DNA of 56,419 bases from Mesostigma viride (Eukaryota > Streptophyta > Mesostigmatophyceae > Mesostigmatales > Mesostigmataceae), in assembly GCA_009746045.1 (NCBI GenBank), contig RPFO01001388.1, positions 1-56,419 on the forward strand. Direction: 5' to 3'. Made by a program: the position numbers and the translations under genes. Positions 30,401 through 40,717 of this stretch are shown here, one piece after another. Numbering within the stretch: position 1 is the stretch's first letter; every line of letters begins with the position of its first letter. The notes beneath the pieces are model-generated. The model was not told the origin of the DNA. It was given only the letters and a program-made list of their open reading frames with translations, and searched no databases.

Positions 30401-33400
30401 TACATCGACTACTTTGACCAAGGTGCGTACGGTTAATGCTCACAGGGGTGCGTATGTTTACCAAAAGGTGTCAGTTTAGCAAGTGTTCGTAAACGCTGCG
30501 CACGCAAATGGGTGCATAGTCACGCACCTGCCCCCTTGGCCGTGATCACGGACCACCCTGCCATGGGCGTGACGTCGGTGGCCCTGTTCTCGCGCGGGCA
30601 TGGTGGGGTGGGGTGTCCGATCATGAGGGGCCTCCCTCCTGCGCCGTCATCATTCTCGTCCCCTGCTCACATTTGGCCGTCTCCCAAGCAGGGGGGTTGG
30701 ACGGCGATGGTCACGCAGGGGGGTTGCATGGCAATGGTGGCTCACCTCTCGAATGCCAGTGGGACGTGGTACGGCCGATACGGCGCATGCGATGGTGGAT
30801 CCCTGCGCAATGGATGTAGGACATGGTTTGGCCGTTTGGATACGTGGCGCAGGTGGCAGGTTTTGGCCGTTGACGAGCTGGAAGGGCAGTGCAGACGCGC
30901 CATGTGGGCCTGTTGGTTGATGGTTGGTGTTATGCTACGAGTATGCAAGACCTCCTATCTCCCATGCGCCCTCATGGCATTCTAATATGGCATTGCGGTC
31001 ACTTCAGCGCACCACTGCAGTCACTGTAGCAACAAGGGACGCATGGGGCTTACCCAGTGCCTATGTTTTTGTGTGCGTGGCCACCCTCCCTCACCAGTGG
31101 ACGAGCGGCTGAGGGAGGCGCTGCAGCGGGACTTGGACGTTTGGGCGCCCGGCATCGCCGTCGTGAGCGTGCGCGTCACCAAGCCGCGCATCCCCGACCA
31201 GATCAGCCGTAACTACGAAGCCATGGAGAACGAGCGGCAAAAGGTGAGAGGGGGGGTGGGGGGGGGGGGGGGTTAGAGGTGGCGGTGTGAGCGCGGGGAT
31301 GGGATGCAAGAGGCCACCTCAGATGCAACAATTGTCGTAATGCCTTGGCCATGCTGGCTGAGGACGAAAACCGCCGCTGGAGACAGTCGTCCCTCGCGAT
31401 CGTAAAGGTTTCTGCCATGGGCATCCTCCATGCTACGTGGGCTGGCGTTGCCACGGGGCATTGCCGGTTGCTTGGCGACACGCACACATATGGTTGCAAG
31501 CATTTCACACGCGCGTGCGTGGCCTCCCCCGCATGGCCCCGCATGCGCCCACCCACGCACGTGCGCTGCAACCCCCCTGGCTGGCCAAGGTCGCCCACAC
31601 TCACCCACAGGCACACCCACCTTGCATATGTCGTGGACCCCCGTCTGTTGCAGGCCAAGATTGCGCTCGAGCGCCATCGCGTGGTGGAGATGGAGGCGCA
31701 GACGGAGAGGCAGAAGGCGGTGCGTGGGGCCACGCCTTTCATGAGGGGGGAAGCGCGGGGGTTTGCTTGACGTATTGGGGGGCTGGAAACAGCTGGCGCG
31801 AATGTGGTGGCCCGCATCGTAAGGGAGCCGGCCACTTGCCTTGTATGTTGTGCTTACTGTAACGATTTGCGGTTAGAATTAATAAACGCTCTAGCCTTCC
31901 TCCGAGCTGTATGCGGTCCCAGGTAGGCCTGCAGGTTGTGCGCAGCTTAGTTCTTGCATCTGCGTTTGTACACCTCAAATTGGAGGCGTCGGTTTGTGCA
32001 GTTGTGGGAAGTGTGCCTACCAAAAGTTCTCATCGGCATGCATATTTGTTTTGGCGATGCCTGCATATTAATTTTGGCAGATGCACGCTGCCAGGCCTGG
32101 TAACCCTGCCATGGCGTTGCATATTATGCTAGTCCTGGTCACGCGCCCTCATTGCCAGCCGTGGGATGAAACGAGGCGCAGGGCCCAAGGCCTGATGAGC
32201 AAAGCCAGCACGTGCCTAGGACGTGGCGCGCCCTGTTATGCGAGGGGCTCGTGTGTGCACGAGGCCCTGACAGCACGCATGGTGCCAGGGAGCAAGTGGG
32301 GGCATGGTGGGTAGCGTGGGAACAGTGGGATGGTTACCACAGTCTCAGGATGCCCCAGGGTGTGGCAACTGCCTGGGTAGCACCCCATCAGCATGTCCGC
32401 CCTTGTCTCCCTCATGCATGCCAATGTCTGCGATGGGCTCGTGACATGGTCAGTTATGCTTCTGCACGCGCGCGGCGCCTGGGCCACCTGCGACGCGTGG
32501 CGGCGCCTGGCGCGTCCCCACCCTGGCATCCCTGCAGGTGATGGAGGCGCAGAAGCACGCAGACACGAGCGCCATCCTGCTCAAGACCAAGCTGATGGAG
32601 GTGGAGGCCCGGCAGAAGGAGGCGTTTGTTGAGGACGAGATCATGCTGTCGCGCCAGAAGGCGGTCGCGGATGCCGAGGCCTATCGTGTTACCAAGGAGG
32701 CGGAGGCCAACCGGCTCAAGCTGACCAAGGAGTTCCTCGAGCTTAAGTTCATCGAAGCGATCTCCGGCAATACAAAGATATTCTTCGGCGAGAAGGTAGG
32801 TGGAAGGGGGGGGGGGGGGCGGGCGGGGGCAAGTCGGGTGTTGGAGATGGGGTGTGTGTGCCTGTTATTTTGAGTGAGTGGGGAGGTTTGAATGCAATGG
32901 ACGGATGCCTTTCTTGGTAAAATAGGAGTGCGTTTGCCTGTTGTGCTCAAGCGAATGGGAAGTTTGCCTGTTCTGTACTTATTGAAACCCCTGGGCCTCC
33001 AAGCGGTAGACCTTTGTATGATAGAGCTTGATGGAGGCTTGTTGCAGCCCACGACTGCAGCCATGATGCCCGCCTGCCACCAAAGTAGCCCTTTCGTCCC
33101 TGTGGCGCATGCCCTCAGACACAAGCAGGTGAGATTTTGTACATGGGCTGTGTGGCATCTTCACAATGCCAGTTGTATAAGCAGCCCAACTTGTTCCGGC
33201 TGGCGTTATCAGGAATACGTGCTCTTCTGTCAGTGCCGCGTGGGGCTCCCTCGGTAATGCAACCAGCACCAACCACATATGTCTTGCTTGCTCGCGCATT
33301 GTTGTGGCTCCTTGGGATTGGGGACGGTGGCAGATTCCCTCCGTGCTGCTGGATCAAAGGCTGGCGGGCAGTGTCCTTGACAAGCTGAAGGCGGCAACTG

Positions 33401-33417
33401 GGGAGGAGAGCGTGTGA
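24495..33417 (+). CDS. Erlin (ER lipid-raft SPFH protein), 11 exons, 353 aa
   Basis: Exons: 24495-24611, 24754-24801, 25019-25076, 25589-25656, 26623-26729, 29786-29867, 30395-30422, 31098-31243, 31654-31719, 32538-32795, 33334-33417. All phases agree and total 1062 nt. The protein has an N-terminal hydrophobic anchor spanning exons 1-2 (MALAIGGLA, IVGAVVFNFGLHQVPE). The SPFH/prohibitin domain follows (GYVGMYWRAGALLDTITEPG, FYFPLLTTYENIQVTLQTDK, VTNIPCGTKGG, KIHHEINQFCSVHTLQ, VRVTKPRIPD). Then comes the helical region (VVEMEAQTERQKA, EANRLKLTKEFLELK) and a short tail. This follows animal erlin-1/2 closely in order and length. In animals erlins form ER ring complexes that bind IP3 receptors and help ER-associated degradation and sterol control; the algal role is inferred. 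Intron 3 has a GC donor; the others are GT-AG. Confidence 0.93.
25077..25588 (+). other. GC-AG intron of erlin
   Basis: The exon ends GAGCCAG and the intron starts GCAAGT; it ends GATCAG. Only this boundary keeps the frame EPG|MHFYFP that erlins require. The GT nearby would break the phase. GC-AG introns are a known minor class with otherwise strong donors, as here. Confidence 0.8.
26552..26622 (+). repeat. Duplicated splice acceptor before erlin exon 5
   Basis: TGCGCAGGTGACCAACATTCC at 26545-26565 copies the true acceptor and exon start, which reads TGTGCAG-like GCAG|GTGACCAATATCCC at 26623. The offset is 71 bases. The upstream copy diverges after VTNIP and cannot encode the conserved CGTKGG. 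Confidence 0.75.
26968..28632. repeat. 70-bp minisatellite in erlin intron 5
   Basis: Twenty-two full 70-bp units fill 27061-28600, with partial units on both sides. Every full unit has the same length; variation is limited to a few base positions, for example TGGC/TGGT, GATGC/GATGT and CTATGC/CTAAGC. The unit contains CCATGGGGATGG and ATGCATCATGG. It makes up over half of the roughly 3-kb intron. Confidence 0.95.
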
Positions 33418-34080
33418 GCACGGCAGGATGCAGAGGACGCTCGTGGCGAGGAGTGGGCACCAACGCGAATATTTTCATGACATATCCTGTCAGCATGTGT
33501 TGAGAATTGGCTGCTTTCTGCATGAGCTCTGATAGCAGTGACAGGTGGCATTTTGATACTGTGCATTGCTAGCATTACAATTTTGTATGTCTATTTCGCT
33601 GTCTTATAGGCAACTCGGGCGTATAGCGTTCTGCTGGAAACAGCATGTATGTCGTGTATCATATTTAGTACAAGTGCAGGTGCTACATCTGATAATTGTA
33701 TCGTCTCATCCCTTGTTGCTCTTTCAAACTGGGGCATTGTACAATTCTGTTTTCTTTCTTGAGCATGATTCAATAGGATTCTTTCAAAGCATTAATCAAT
33801 TAGCCAGCCAGATTAATGGCCATTTCATTACAGCACATATACTGGTTGCCGATGCACATACGCAGGTTTTACTTTTGTAACAAGACTGTTATTCTTTTTT
33901 ATTGCTCAAGCAGCTGCACATCTGAGCACAGGTTCCTCTGCACTGCTTCCTGGAGTAGCATGTGCATTAGCGCTGCACGCATGCTGCACGGGCTCCATGT
34001 GTAAAAGAATGGTAATGGGTTAAATGCTCGCATAGTGAAGGCATTGTGATCGATGCGCAATCACAGATGCACATACATCC
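33418..34080. other. Erlin 3' flank, no gene seen
   Basis: AT-richer sequence between the erlin stop and the LINE. It should hold the erlin 3' UTR. A TGTAA, the polyadenylation signal used by volvocine algae, occurs near 33875 and again near 33999; which one is used cannot be told from sequence. Confidence 0.4.
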
Positions 34081-35874
34081 ATGATTGCCGATGTATACCT
34101 GTGGCCAGCCGCCGCCGCCCGCCCGGCCGCCCTGGCCGGCCCCGCTGGGCCCCCGGCCCCGCCTAGGTCAGCGGCGGACTACCTAGTCCCCCCGCTGGTC
34201 GGCCCACTTGGCGACCCGTCCGACATGCCTCCTTTCACCTCTCGCGAGGTCATGGAGGTGGTCCAGCGCCTGCGTTATGACACAGCCACCGGCTCCGACG
34301 AGATTCCTGCCGCAGTTGTGAAACTTGAGGCCGAATTCGAGGACACCGGTGTTATGCTGCTCTTCCGGGACATCTGCAACCGCCTTCTGCTGTCGTCGCA
34401 ACCACCTCCAGCGGCCTGGCAACACAGTTTTCGCACGATGCTGTACAAGAACAAGGGGTCGCCTGCCGACCCCGGCAACTACAGAGGGGTGTGCATACAA
34501 AGTGCCCCCCTCAAGCTTCTTATGCGGCTCATCCTGAACCGCCTGCGCACGGCTCTGGATGGTCACCTCAGCGAGACTTGGCACGGCTTCCGTTCAGGTC
34601 GCAACACAGTACAGGCGCTCTTCGCTACTCGCCGACTGGTGGAGGAACTGCAACGCCTTCAACCTGGTGAGTCCCCTTTGCACCTTGTGCTGGTGGACTT
34701 CATCAAAGCCTTCGATTCGGTTTTCTGGCCTGCACTGTGGGACATCCTCGAGCTGTTCCGGATCCCCCGCCCCCTTATTGCTGCCATCCGCAACCTGTAT
34801 GAAGGGTCCACCACTTCGGTGCGCACTTCTTACGGGACCACGCCACCATGCCCTTTACAGAAGGGTGTGTGGCAGGGCTGCGTGCTGTCGCCCTACCTGT
34901 TCATTATTGTGGTCGAATACGTAATGATTCAGGCGCGCAAGCGATTTGCCCGCATCGTGGGTAGGGAACCAGGGGTGCAGGTTGCTAACAAATTCTGGCA
35001 TGGCGGAGCGGACACGGAGATTCGGCTGGCAGACATCATCTACGCAGACGACACCACCCTCTTCGAGGACACTGGGCACGTGCAGACATGGCTTGACTGC
35101 CTGGCTATCGAGGCCTGTGCAGTGGGGCTTGAGGTCAGCAAGAAGACAGAGGCCCTGGCGGTTGGGCTCACCCACTCACCGCCACCCCTCTATCTCCTCG
35201 ACGGCTCTCGAGTCATGTATCGTGACCGCGTCAAGCTGCTGTGCAGCCTGCTCCCCAGCTGCGAGGTTGATGTGGACCACCGCATCTCCCTCGCCTGGCA
35301 CGCTTTACGCCAGTACCGGGCCCTGTGGCGCAAGCCCCTGGGCAAGATCGAGAAACAGGACCTGTTCAAGGTCCTCGTCCTTCCTGTTCTCACGTATGGG
35401 GCCGAGACGTGGACCCTCACCGCCGACCTGGCCTGCAAGCTGGACGACGCGGTCACCAACATGCTGCGTTCCCTTTTCAGAGTAGGATATGCTGCTCATG
35501 TCCGCAATGAGGACCTGTACCAGGGCATGCCATATATCACCAGCACCATTAAGCAGCGGCGCCTGCAGCTCGTAGGGCACCTAGCTCGCACAAACCAGGT
35601 AGACACCTCACGTGGCCCCCCCGCAGGACTGCGACCAGCTCAGCATGGCCGGCACCTCCTGACGTAGGCCGGGCCCCCTAATGTTAGACGCCGCAAGGCC
35701 CGCACCTTCAAAGAACAGCTAGTAGAGGACATGGGGGGCCTAGGCCTCTCCGTGATTTGGAAGAAGATGATGGACAAGGCCAAGTGGGCCCAGGTCATAG
35801 AGGACAACGAGCCCCCCCCTGTGGGGAAGCGCCCGCGTGTGCAAGCCCGTGGGAGGCACGCCAGTGCCGTATAG
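34081..35874 (+). pseudogene. LINE reverse transcriptase ORF with one in-frame TAG
   Basis: Open from 34081 to TAG at 35665-35667, then 68 more codons in the same frame to TAG at 35872. A Pro/Ala-rich start is followed by RT motifs: NYRGVCIQSAPLKLLMRLI, HGFRSGRNTVQAL, VLVDFIKAFDSV (D206), KGVWQGCVLSPYLF, and the catalytic YADD at 321-324. Then KTEALAV and the thumb/C-terminal region. The enzyme would copy LINE RNA at the nicked target. The internal stop falls after the RT core, in the C-terminal part (GRHLLT, stop, AGPPNVRRRKARTFKEQL). The 5' portion, including any endonuclease, is absent. The reading frame is otherwise clean, so the copy is not old. Confidence 0.85.
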
Positions 35875-35984
35875 ATAGATGTTGTAGTTAGTAATGCTGT
35901 TAGATAGATGTCGTAGGTAGATGATGTAGATAGCTTAGACCGGTAGGACTGTTTGCACCCACCCATCCATCCATCGGGGTTAAT

Positions 35985-36027
35985 GCTCCGTGACTCCCCA
36001 GCGGGAGCACGAGTCTAATTAATTAAT
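35985..36027 (+). repeat. LINE 3' hairpin and TTAA-type tail
   Basis: GCTCCGTGACTCCCCAGCGG begins a stem closed by GGGAGCAC, followed by GAGTCTAATTAATTAATG. The minus strand of 4758-4830 carries the same structure. Such conserved 3' structures are typical RT recognition signals in LINEs. Confidence 0.75.
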
Positions 36028-36326
36028 GCCGCGCCTTGGGGTTGTGGGTAAACCCTGGGTACTCCCGGAATACCCCTCAGGCTCCGGGAGAGGCCTTTAT
36101 ATATTCATTGAGAATGATAGATTACGGAGGTGAGATGGGCATGCAACATAAGGAAAACCCCGAATAGGAGAAGAACCCTGAAGAAATTAATAGGAATCTG
36201 ACACGGACATCCAAGGATCATGCCAGCTGCACAAGGTACAACTAACTACATCACAAAACTACGACACGCAGCAACATCGCTGCCGGCCCACCATGCAGGC
36301 CTGGTAGGGATCTCAGTAGACCACAT
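36028..36326. other. Spacer between two tail-to-tail LINEs
   Basis: About 300 bases without a coding frame. It contains a CCGGG/CTCCGGGAG-rich start (36030-36100). Nothing recognised. Confidence 0.4.
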
Positions 36327-36354
36327 TAATTATTTAATTAATTAATTAATTTTA

Positions 36355-38184
36355 TTAATAGACACGTGACTGCGTCCAGTAGACCGCATGGGTCGCGACA
36401 AAGTCAGCCCGGGTGCGGCGGAATAACACATTAGCCACGGTGCGAGTGAGGACGAGTGACAGGCGCTGCCGCCAATACGAGGACCACGTGCGGGCAGACC
36501 ACGGGGCGGTCTGACCCTCCAGGTCGAGGCGGTCTTCACGGCGCTGGCAGCACTCGTGGAAAAGCTCCGCTGTCTTGGGGCCCATGGCCCCGAACTCCTC
36601 AAGGACAAAGGGGATGACCCGGTGGGGCCCCACGTTGCCGTAGGAGGCAAACTCAGTGTCGCGCTCAGCCACAGCGGCAGCAGCGCCGGCATGCACAGCC
36701 GCCTGGAGGATGTGGCGACCGGAGAGCGGCCGAGCCACGGAGACATCGATGAGCAGGTGGCAACCCTGCCCGTCGTAGTCAAGCACAGTAATGTCGGGGC
36801 GGTGGTTGGGTGAGTAGAGGGCGGCCCCATCCGCGTCCTCGCACTTGATGGTGGAGTGGGGAAAGACCGACCGAACCATCGGGCACACACCACCCGGAGG
36901 AGAGTGGTATGGAGATAGAGGAACCAGTTCTGGTTCTGCTGCCAGGCCACCCATGCACGCGATGTAGTGCGTCCCAGTAGTATCCAGAGCAAGCCCGCAG
37001 CTGCCGCAAGACGCTCCTGCCGTGATGAGAGGTTGCGGGGCAAACAGCTGGTGGCGGAGAGCGATGGCGTAAAGGGCCGGAACCAGCGTGAACAAAGGGC
37101 TCATGGGGAGGGCGCGCAGGAATGCGGACCCCACGCTCCCCTCAAGGGAAACGGAGTGAAGCCAAGCCTTCCCCTGATCGTTCAAGCTCGCATGCAGACC
37201 CATCCAGTCGGCACAGTGTAGTATACCCGCGTAGGTCTTTTGTTGTTTTTCATGAACGCAGGCAGGGAAGACACTAGGACTGACGACAGTGGACACGCCG
37301 GGCGTGCCCCGGGGCAGGCGACGGTGGACGGCCTGAGCGGGGCGGACGAGGTCGCAAGCCTGCTGGATCCCGAGGTAAGAATCCTGCACAGCCTGCACAA
37401 AGGGGAAGGGGGATGGGGTGACCAAGTCGGGAATGGCGCTGACGGCGCTGGGGACCAACCGGCGGATCTCCGCCCAGGCCTGAGCAACAGAGCCAAGGAA
37501 GGCGGCGGGGGCGAGGCGGGCGGCGCGGGTGAGCCCACACCCGCCCATGCGGCAGGGGAGGGTGGCCAAGCGCATGGAGTGAGCTGGCAGGCTAGGGCCG
37601 GGGAGGAGCACCTGCAAGGCGGCCTGAATGCGCTCGTCATGGCCTTCCGCGGCAAGCCGCACCAAGTGGGGGGGAGCGCCACGGAGCCAGTGAACCACCC
37701 GCGGGTGGGCGCAAAACCACAGGAGGAGCCCTTTGGTCTGGGGGTCCTTGAGGCGCGCCCAAGTCTCGAGGACATGGGTGCGCTGTTCCACGGTGGCCCG
37801 GAGCTCCTCTTCGACGTAGTCAGGGTCACCCACAGGGACGCCCAGGCACGAGAAACCACGCGCCCGCGCCAATGCCCCCGGGATAGCCGCGGGGAAGCCA
37901 GAGCAGTCCCCCTGGGGCGAAAAGACTGCACACTTGGGGAGGGTGAGCCGAAGGTTGATGGCCGCCATGGCCACTTCAAGGGCAGCCAGGGCGGCAACCA
38001 CAGCGTCGGCCGGGCCAAGGGCATGGATATCGTCCATATAGGCGAGGAGCACGACATCCGGGTGCGCAGCGTGGACACCTTGGAGAGCCTTGTGCAGCGG
38101 GGCAGACAGGTAAAAGGGGCCGAGGGGGTCACCTTGCTGGGTTCCCGTGCGGGAAGCGATGTCGGCGAACGTCCCATCCTCCAT
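36355..38184 (-). pseudogene. LINE RT palm, CCHC and restriction-like endonuclease region
   Basis: A 609-codon open frame. It begins inside the RT: GTQQGDPLGP at residues 14-23 (motif B) and YMDD at 49-52 (motif C). After a long Ala/Leu-rich thumb and linker, a CCHC zinc motif has C393, C396, H406 and C410. Then HRPDITVLDYDGQ (P463, D464) and LLIDVSVARP (D480) match the PD-(D/E)xK arrangement of restriction-like endonucleases of R2/CRE-type LINEs, which nick the target DNA. The frame ends at TQSRVY beside the AT tail. RT motif A lies upstream in decayed sequence (38185-38340) beyond frame changes, so this is the surviving C-terminal part of a larger protein. Confidence 0.8.
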
Positions 38185-39137
38185 GAGGAAGGAGAGTTGA
38201 GTGGGTTCGCCGTAGCAGGCTGCTGTTCACGCAAGAAGGTCAGGGAACACCTCGCCGACGACCTCAGTCAAAGATGCTAGCCTTGGTGACAGCATTGAAC
38301 GCATCGTGGCAATCCACCTAGTTCAGCGCCACATGGGTCCGATGCGTCTCGAGGTAGGCCTGAACTGTGTGCACGATGATGTCGCTGCCCCCTTTGGTGG
38401 CAACGCCAAGCTGAGCCGCGATGGACTCCTCAGTATCACTCTGGTTGGGGCAGAAGTAGGCGCGAAACTCGGGGGCCTTTTGGCGACAAATGTCAACCTT
38501 ACTCACCAGCTTGTGTACGTAGGACCTCGCCGCAAGCAATGGGACGAACGCGGCCAGCAGGCGGGGGGATGTCGTCTTAATTCAGGAGGGCAATGCGGCG
38601 TGCCCCAGCCAGCCAAGGGCGCGCCATGGGGGCTAGGGACCCCGCGGCCAAGTCGGCGGCAGCCTCAAAGAGTGCAGTCGCCCCGCCATGGCCCGCCATC
38701 ACGGAGAGGTGCTCGTAGCGCCAGCCCGACGGAGGGGCCGGTCATCGGGATGAGGCGTTTGGCAGATCCTTGAGCACAGCCGTGAAGATGTCCAGGTCCA
38801 GGACAATAGGCGGGGCCGGCGGGGGGGTGGCCGGGGCGGGTACCACAAAGGCAGGTTCGTCGGGGTGAAGGTCGCGCAAAGCCTGCAGGGTCGGAGGAGT
38901 GGAGGGAGCCAACGCGGTCATTTCGAGCTTTTCAGTTTTGCATGGCCCGACTCAATTCACCTACCTTAACCAACCGCATGACGTCAGCTTCCACCCACTG
39001 AGACAAAGGAGGCGGCCCCCGCCACACCCGGGTGGAGGCCGGAGGTCAGCGCCCACAGCCCTTCCCAATCACCTAGGAGGAACTGCCGGCAGCGAGCGAT
39101 GACCGCACCCTGTACGCCACGCACGCCCCGCTCCAAC
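38185..39137 (-). pseudogene. Decayed N-terminal RT region of the older LINE
   Basis: On the minus strand, pieces of RT can be read in several frames: PSGWRYEHLSVMAGHGG, RPIACGEVL, LGVATKGGSDIIVHTVQAYL, and VDCHDAFNAV after a TAG. The order is that of a LINE RT finger and palm. Multiple stops and frame changes show that this part is not functional. Confidence 0.65.
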
Positions 39138-40460
39138 CAGTGATGGGCCATACGCCGTATTATACGCCGTATTTAGCGTATTATGCGCGATACGCAAGCG
39201 GCGCGTACGAAAATGGGGTACTTTTATACGCAACGCGTATTTTTGCGCATTTTTGCGTATTTTCGCGTATTTTTGGCGTGTTTTTGGCTTACGTGGTGGG
39301 TTTTGGCATCATTTTACAGCCCGCGTTGCTTGCCTAGACTGCGGCGCGCCGACCTGCAGTAGGAACAAATAATTGTGTGATGAGCTAGCTAGTGTATAAT
39401 GCACTAAAGCTAAAAGCGCGTTCATTGTGACTTGTGAAGGCGGGAATGTGAAGGCGGGAAGGCTGAAGATTCATCATCAAGAAGGTGATAAGGTGTGCCA
39501 GCAACGTCGTGGTCGTCTGGCACCTAGATCGTAGCATATCGACATCCAGGCATGGCTGACACGTGAGTCAATGGAACACGATGATGATGTGCGGCCCGAT
39601 GAAGAAGAGGCCACATCCGAAACTGTCTGGACATACATTAGCAAAGAGCGCATCCTCAAGAATCGGCAGCAGACAAATAACTACTACATGGATGATGGAG
39701 TACTCCGTTACAGGCTGCTGGTCGAGCAGGCGGAGAAGGAAAGCAATACCAGGAAGAGGAAGGCGACTAGTGACGCCAAGAAGCAGGCTGATGTGCGGGC
39801 GGCACTTAAAGACAGGCTTGCAGACGTTGTAGAAACCGACGCCTCTAACTGGGTGTCCGCTCATGCCAGCAACACCTCGGGGTGCGCTGCTGGGGCGGCT
39901 GGGCCAAGCGGATCATCAAAGGGCCAATCCACCGACGGTAATTTGCCCGCACCTTATGGGCTCGATCAGCAAAGAGCAGCTGGACGAGGAGCTGTGCGAG
40001 GCATTCATTTGCGCCTTTCAATGCCATCGACGCCCTTCAATGTCATCGACACCTCGGGGCAATGTATAGTGCATTCATATCTTGAGTTCTACAAATTAAT
40101 TATTATCCTTTCCAGTGAGTTGTGAATTGATACGTACTGGTATTGATACTGAGTTGCATGTTGTCTCGATTTTGAAGAGAAACTATCAAGTTAGACCGTT
40201 AGAAACTATGCTTGTATTTCTAGGTAGTGATGACAATGCCAAGGTCATGCTATATATGTCATGTATAGCCAAAAGGTATGGCAAAAACTCCAGCAGACCA
40301 TGCTTGGTTGCTCAGAATGTTGAAAACCCCTCAAAACCATACCAAAAAAGGGGTTTTCAACAGTTAGCGTACGATTAGCGTATAATACATTATACACCGC
40401 GTATTATACATTATACACCTGGGGCCGCGTACGACGCGTATCGCGTATGGCCCATCACTG
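39138..40460. mobile_element. hAT-type non-autonomous element, copy A
   Basis: 1323 bp with perfect 18-bp inverted ends CAGTGATGGGCCATACGC and 8-bp duplications GCTCCAAC (39130-39137 and 40461-40468). Subterminal regions hold many CGTATT/AATACG motifs. A 13-bp inverted pair, GTTGAAAACCCCT and AGGGGTTTTCAAC, lies near the right end (40319-40361). It carries one ORF shared with copy B. It sits in the older LINE. Confidence 0.9.
39571..40125 (+). CDS. ORF carried by hAT copy A, unknown
   Basis: 184 codons starting MEHDDDVRPDEEEATSETVW. The N-terminal 100 residues are acidic, then charged and helical (YISKERILKNRQQTNNYY, LLVEQAEKESNTRKRKA, DVRAALKDRLADVVE). After a Ser/Gly-rich stretch the two sister copies diverge by indels. 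I recognise no transposase catalytic motif. It could be a remnant of a transposase DNA-binding domain or a captured gene piece. Confidence 0.45.
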   Translation: MEHDDDVRPDEEEATSETVWTYISKERILKNRQQTNNYYMDDGVLRYRLLVEQAEKESNTRKRKATSDAKKQADVRAALKDRLADVVETDASNWVSAHASNTSGCAAGAAGPSGSSKGQSTDGNLPAPYGLDQQRAAGRGAVRGIHLRLSMPSTPFNVIDTSGQCIVHSYLEFYKLIIILSSEL

Positions 40461-40468
40461 GCTCCAAC

Positions 40469-40717
40469 GGCGCTAAGAGGAGCCGGGGGGTGACGAGAAA
40501 CAGCTTGTGGCCGAGTTCGTCGACTCAGGGGGTGACCGACTATGCATCGGGGCCAGGGAAAGCAAGGCGCAGCGCGTGAACAAGCTCTGGGCGCGGTGAG
40601 GCCGGGACGTCCGGGAGCGTCATGCAAGGGTTGCGCGCACAGGCGGCAAAAGGGAGCGTGGCAAGGAATGCCCACTGAGCCTGCCGAGAGGTCCCCTGGA
40701 TCGCTCGTACCCTGCGA
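40469..40717 (-). pseudogene. LINE segment between the two hAT copies
   Basis: Minus-strand frame RVRAIQGTSRQAQWAFLATL, PFAACARNPCMTLPDV and LVHALRLAFPGPDA, then a stop. It is GC-rich like the neighbouring LINE and is best read as its upstream part. Confidence 0.45.

Larger units (their letters stand above)
34081..36027 (+). mobile_element. LINE, 5'-truncated, RT-bearing
   Basis: A non-LTR element encoding RT (34081-35874) and ending in a hairpin plus TTAATTAA tail (35985-36027). The same 3' hairpin and tail end the fragment at 4758-5006. No endonuclease domain precedes the RT, so the 5' end is missing. The C-terminal region (LPVLTYGAETWTLT, RRLQLVGHLAR) resembles L1/RTE-like elements. Confidence 0.82.

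Noticed and set aside
31337-31409. Candidate extra erlin exon (AMLAEDENRRWRQSS)
   Set aside because: Joining exon 8 directly to 31654 reproduces the conserved erlin order without a gap, so no exon is needed here.
37182-38234. A 350-codon minus-strand frame
   Set aside because: A shadow of the LINE ORF in another phase; Pro/Arg/Ser-rich without motifs.
37240-38280. A 346-codon plus-strand frame
   Set aside because: It is antisense to the LINE RT/RLE frame on the minus strand, which has real motifs.
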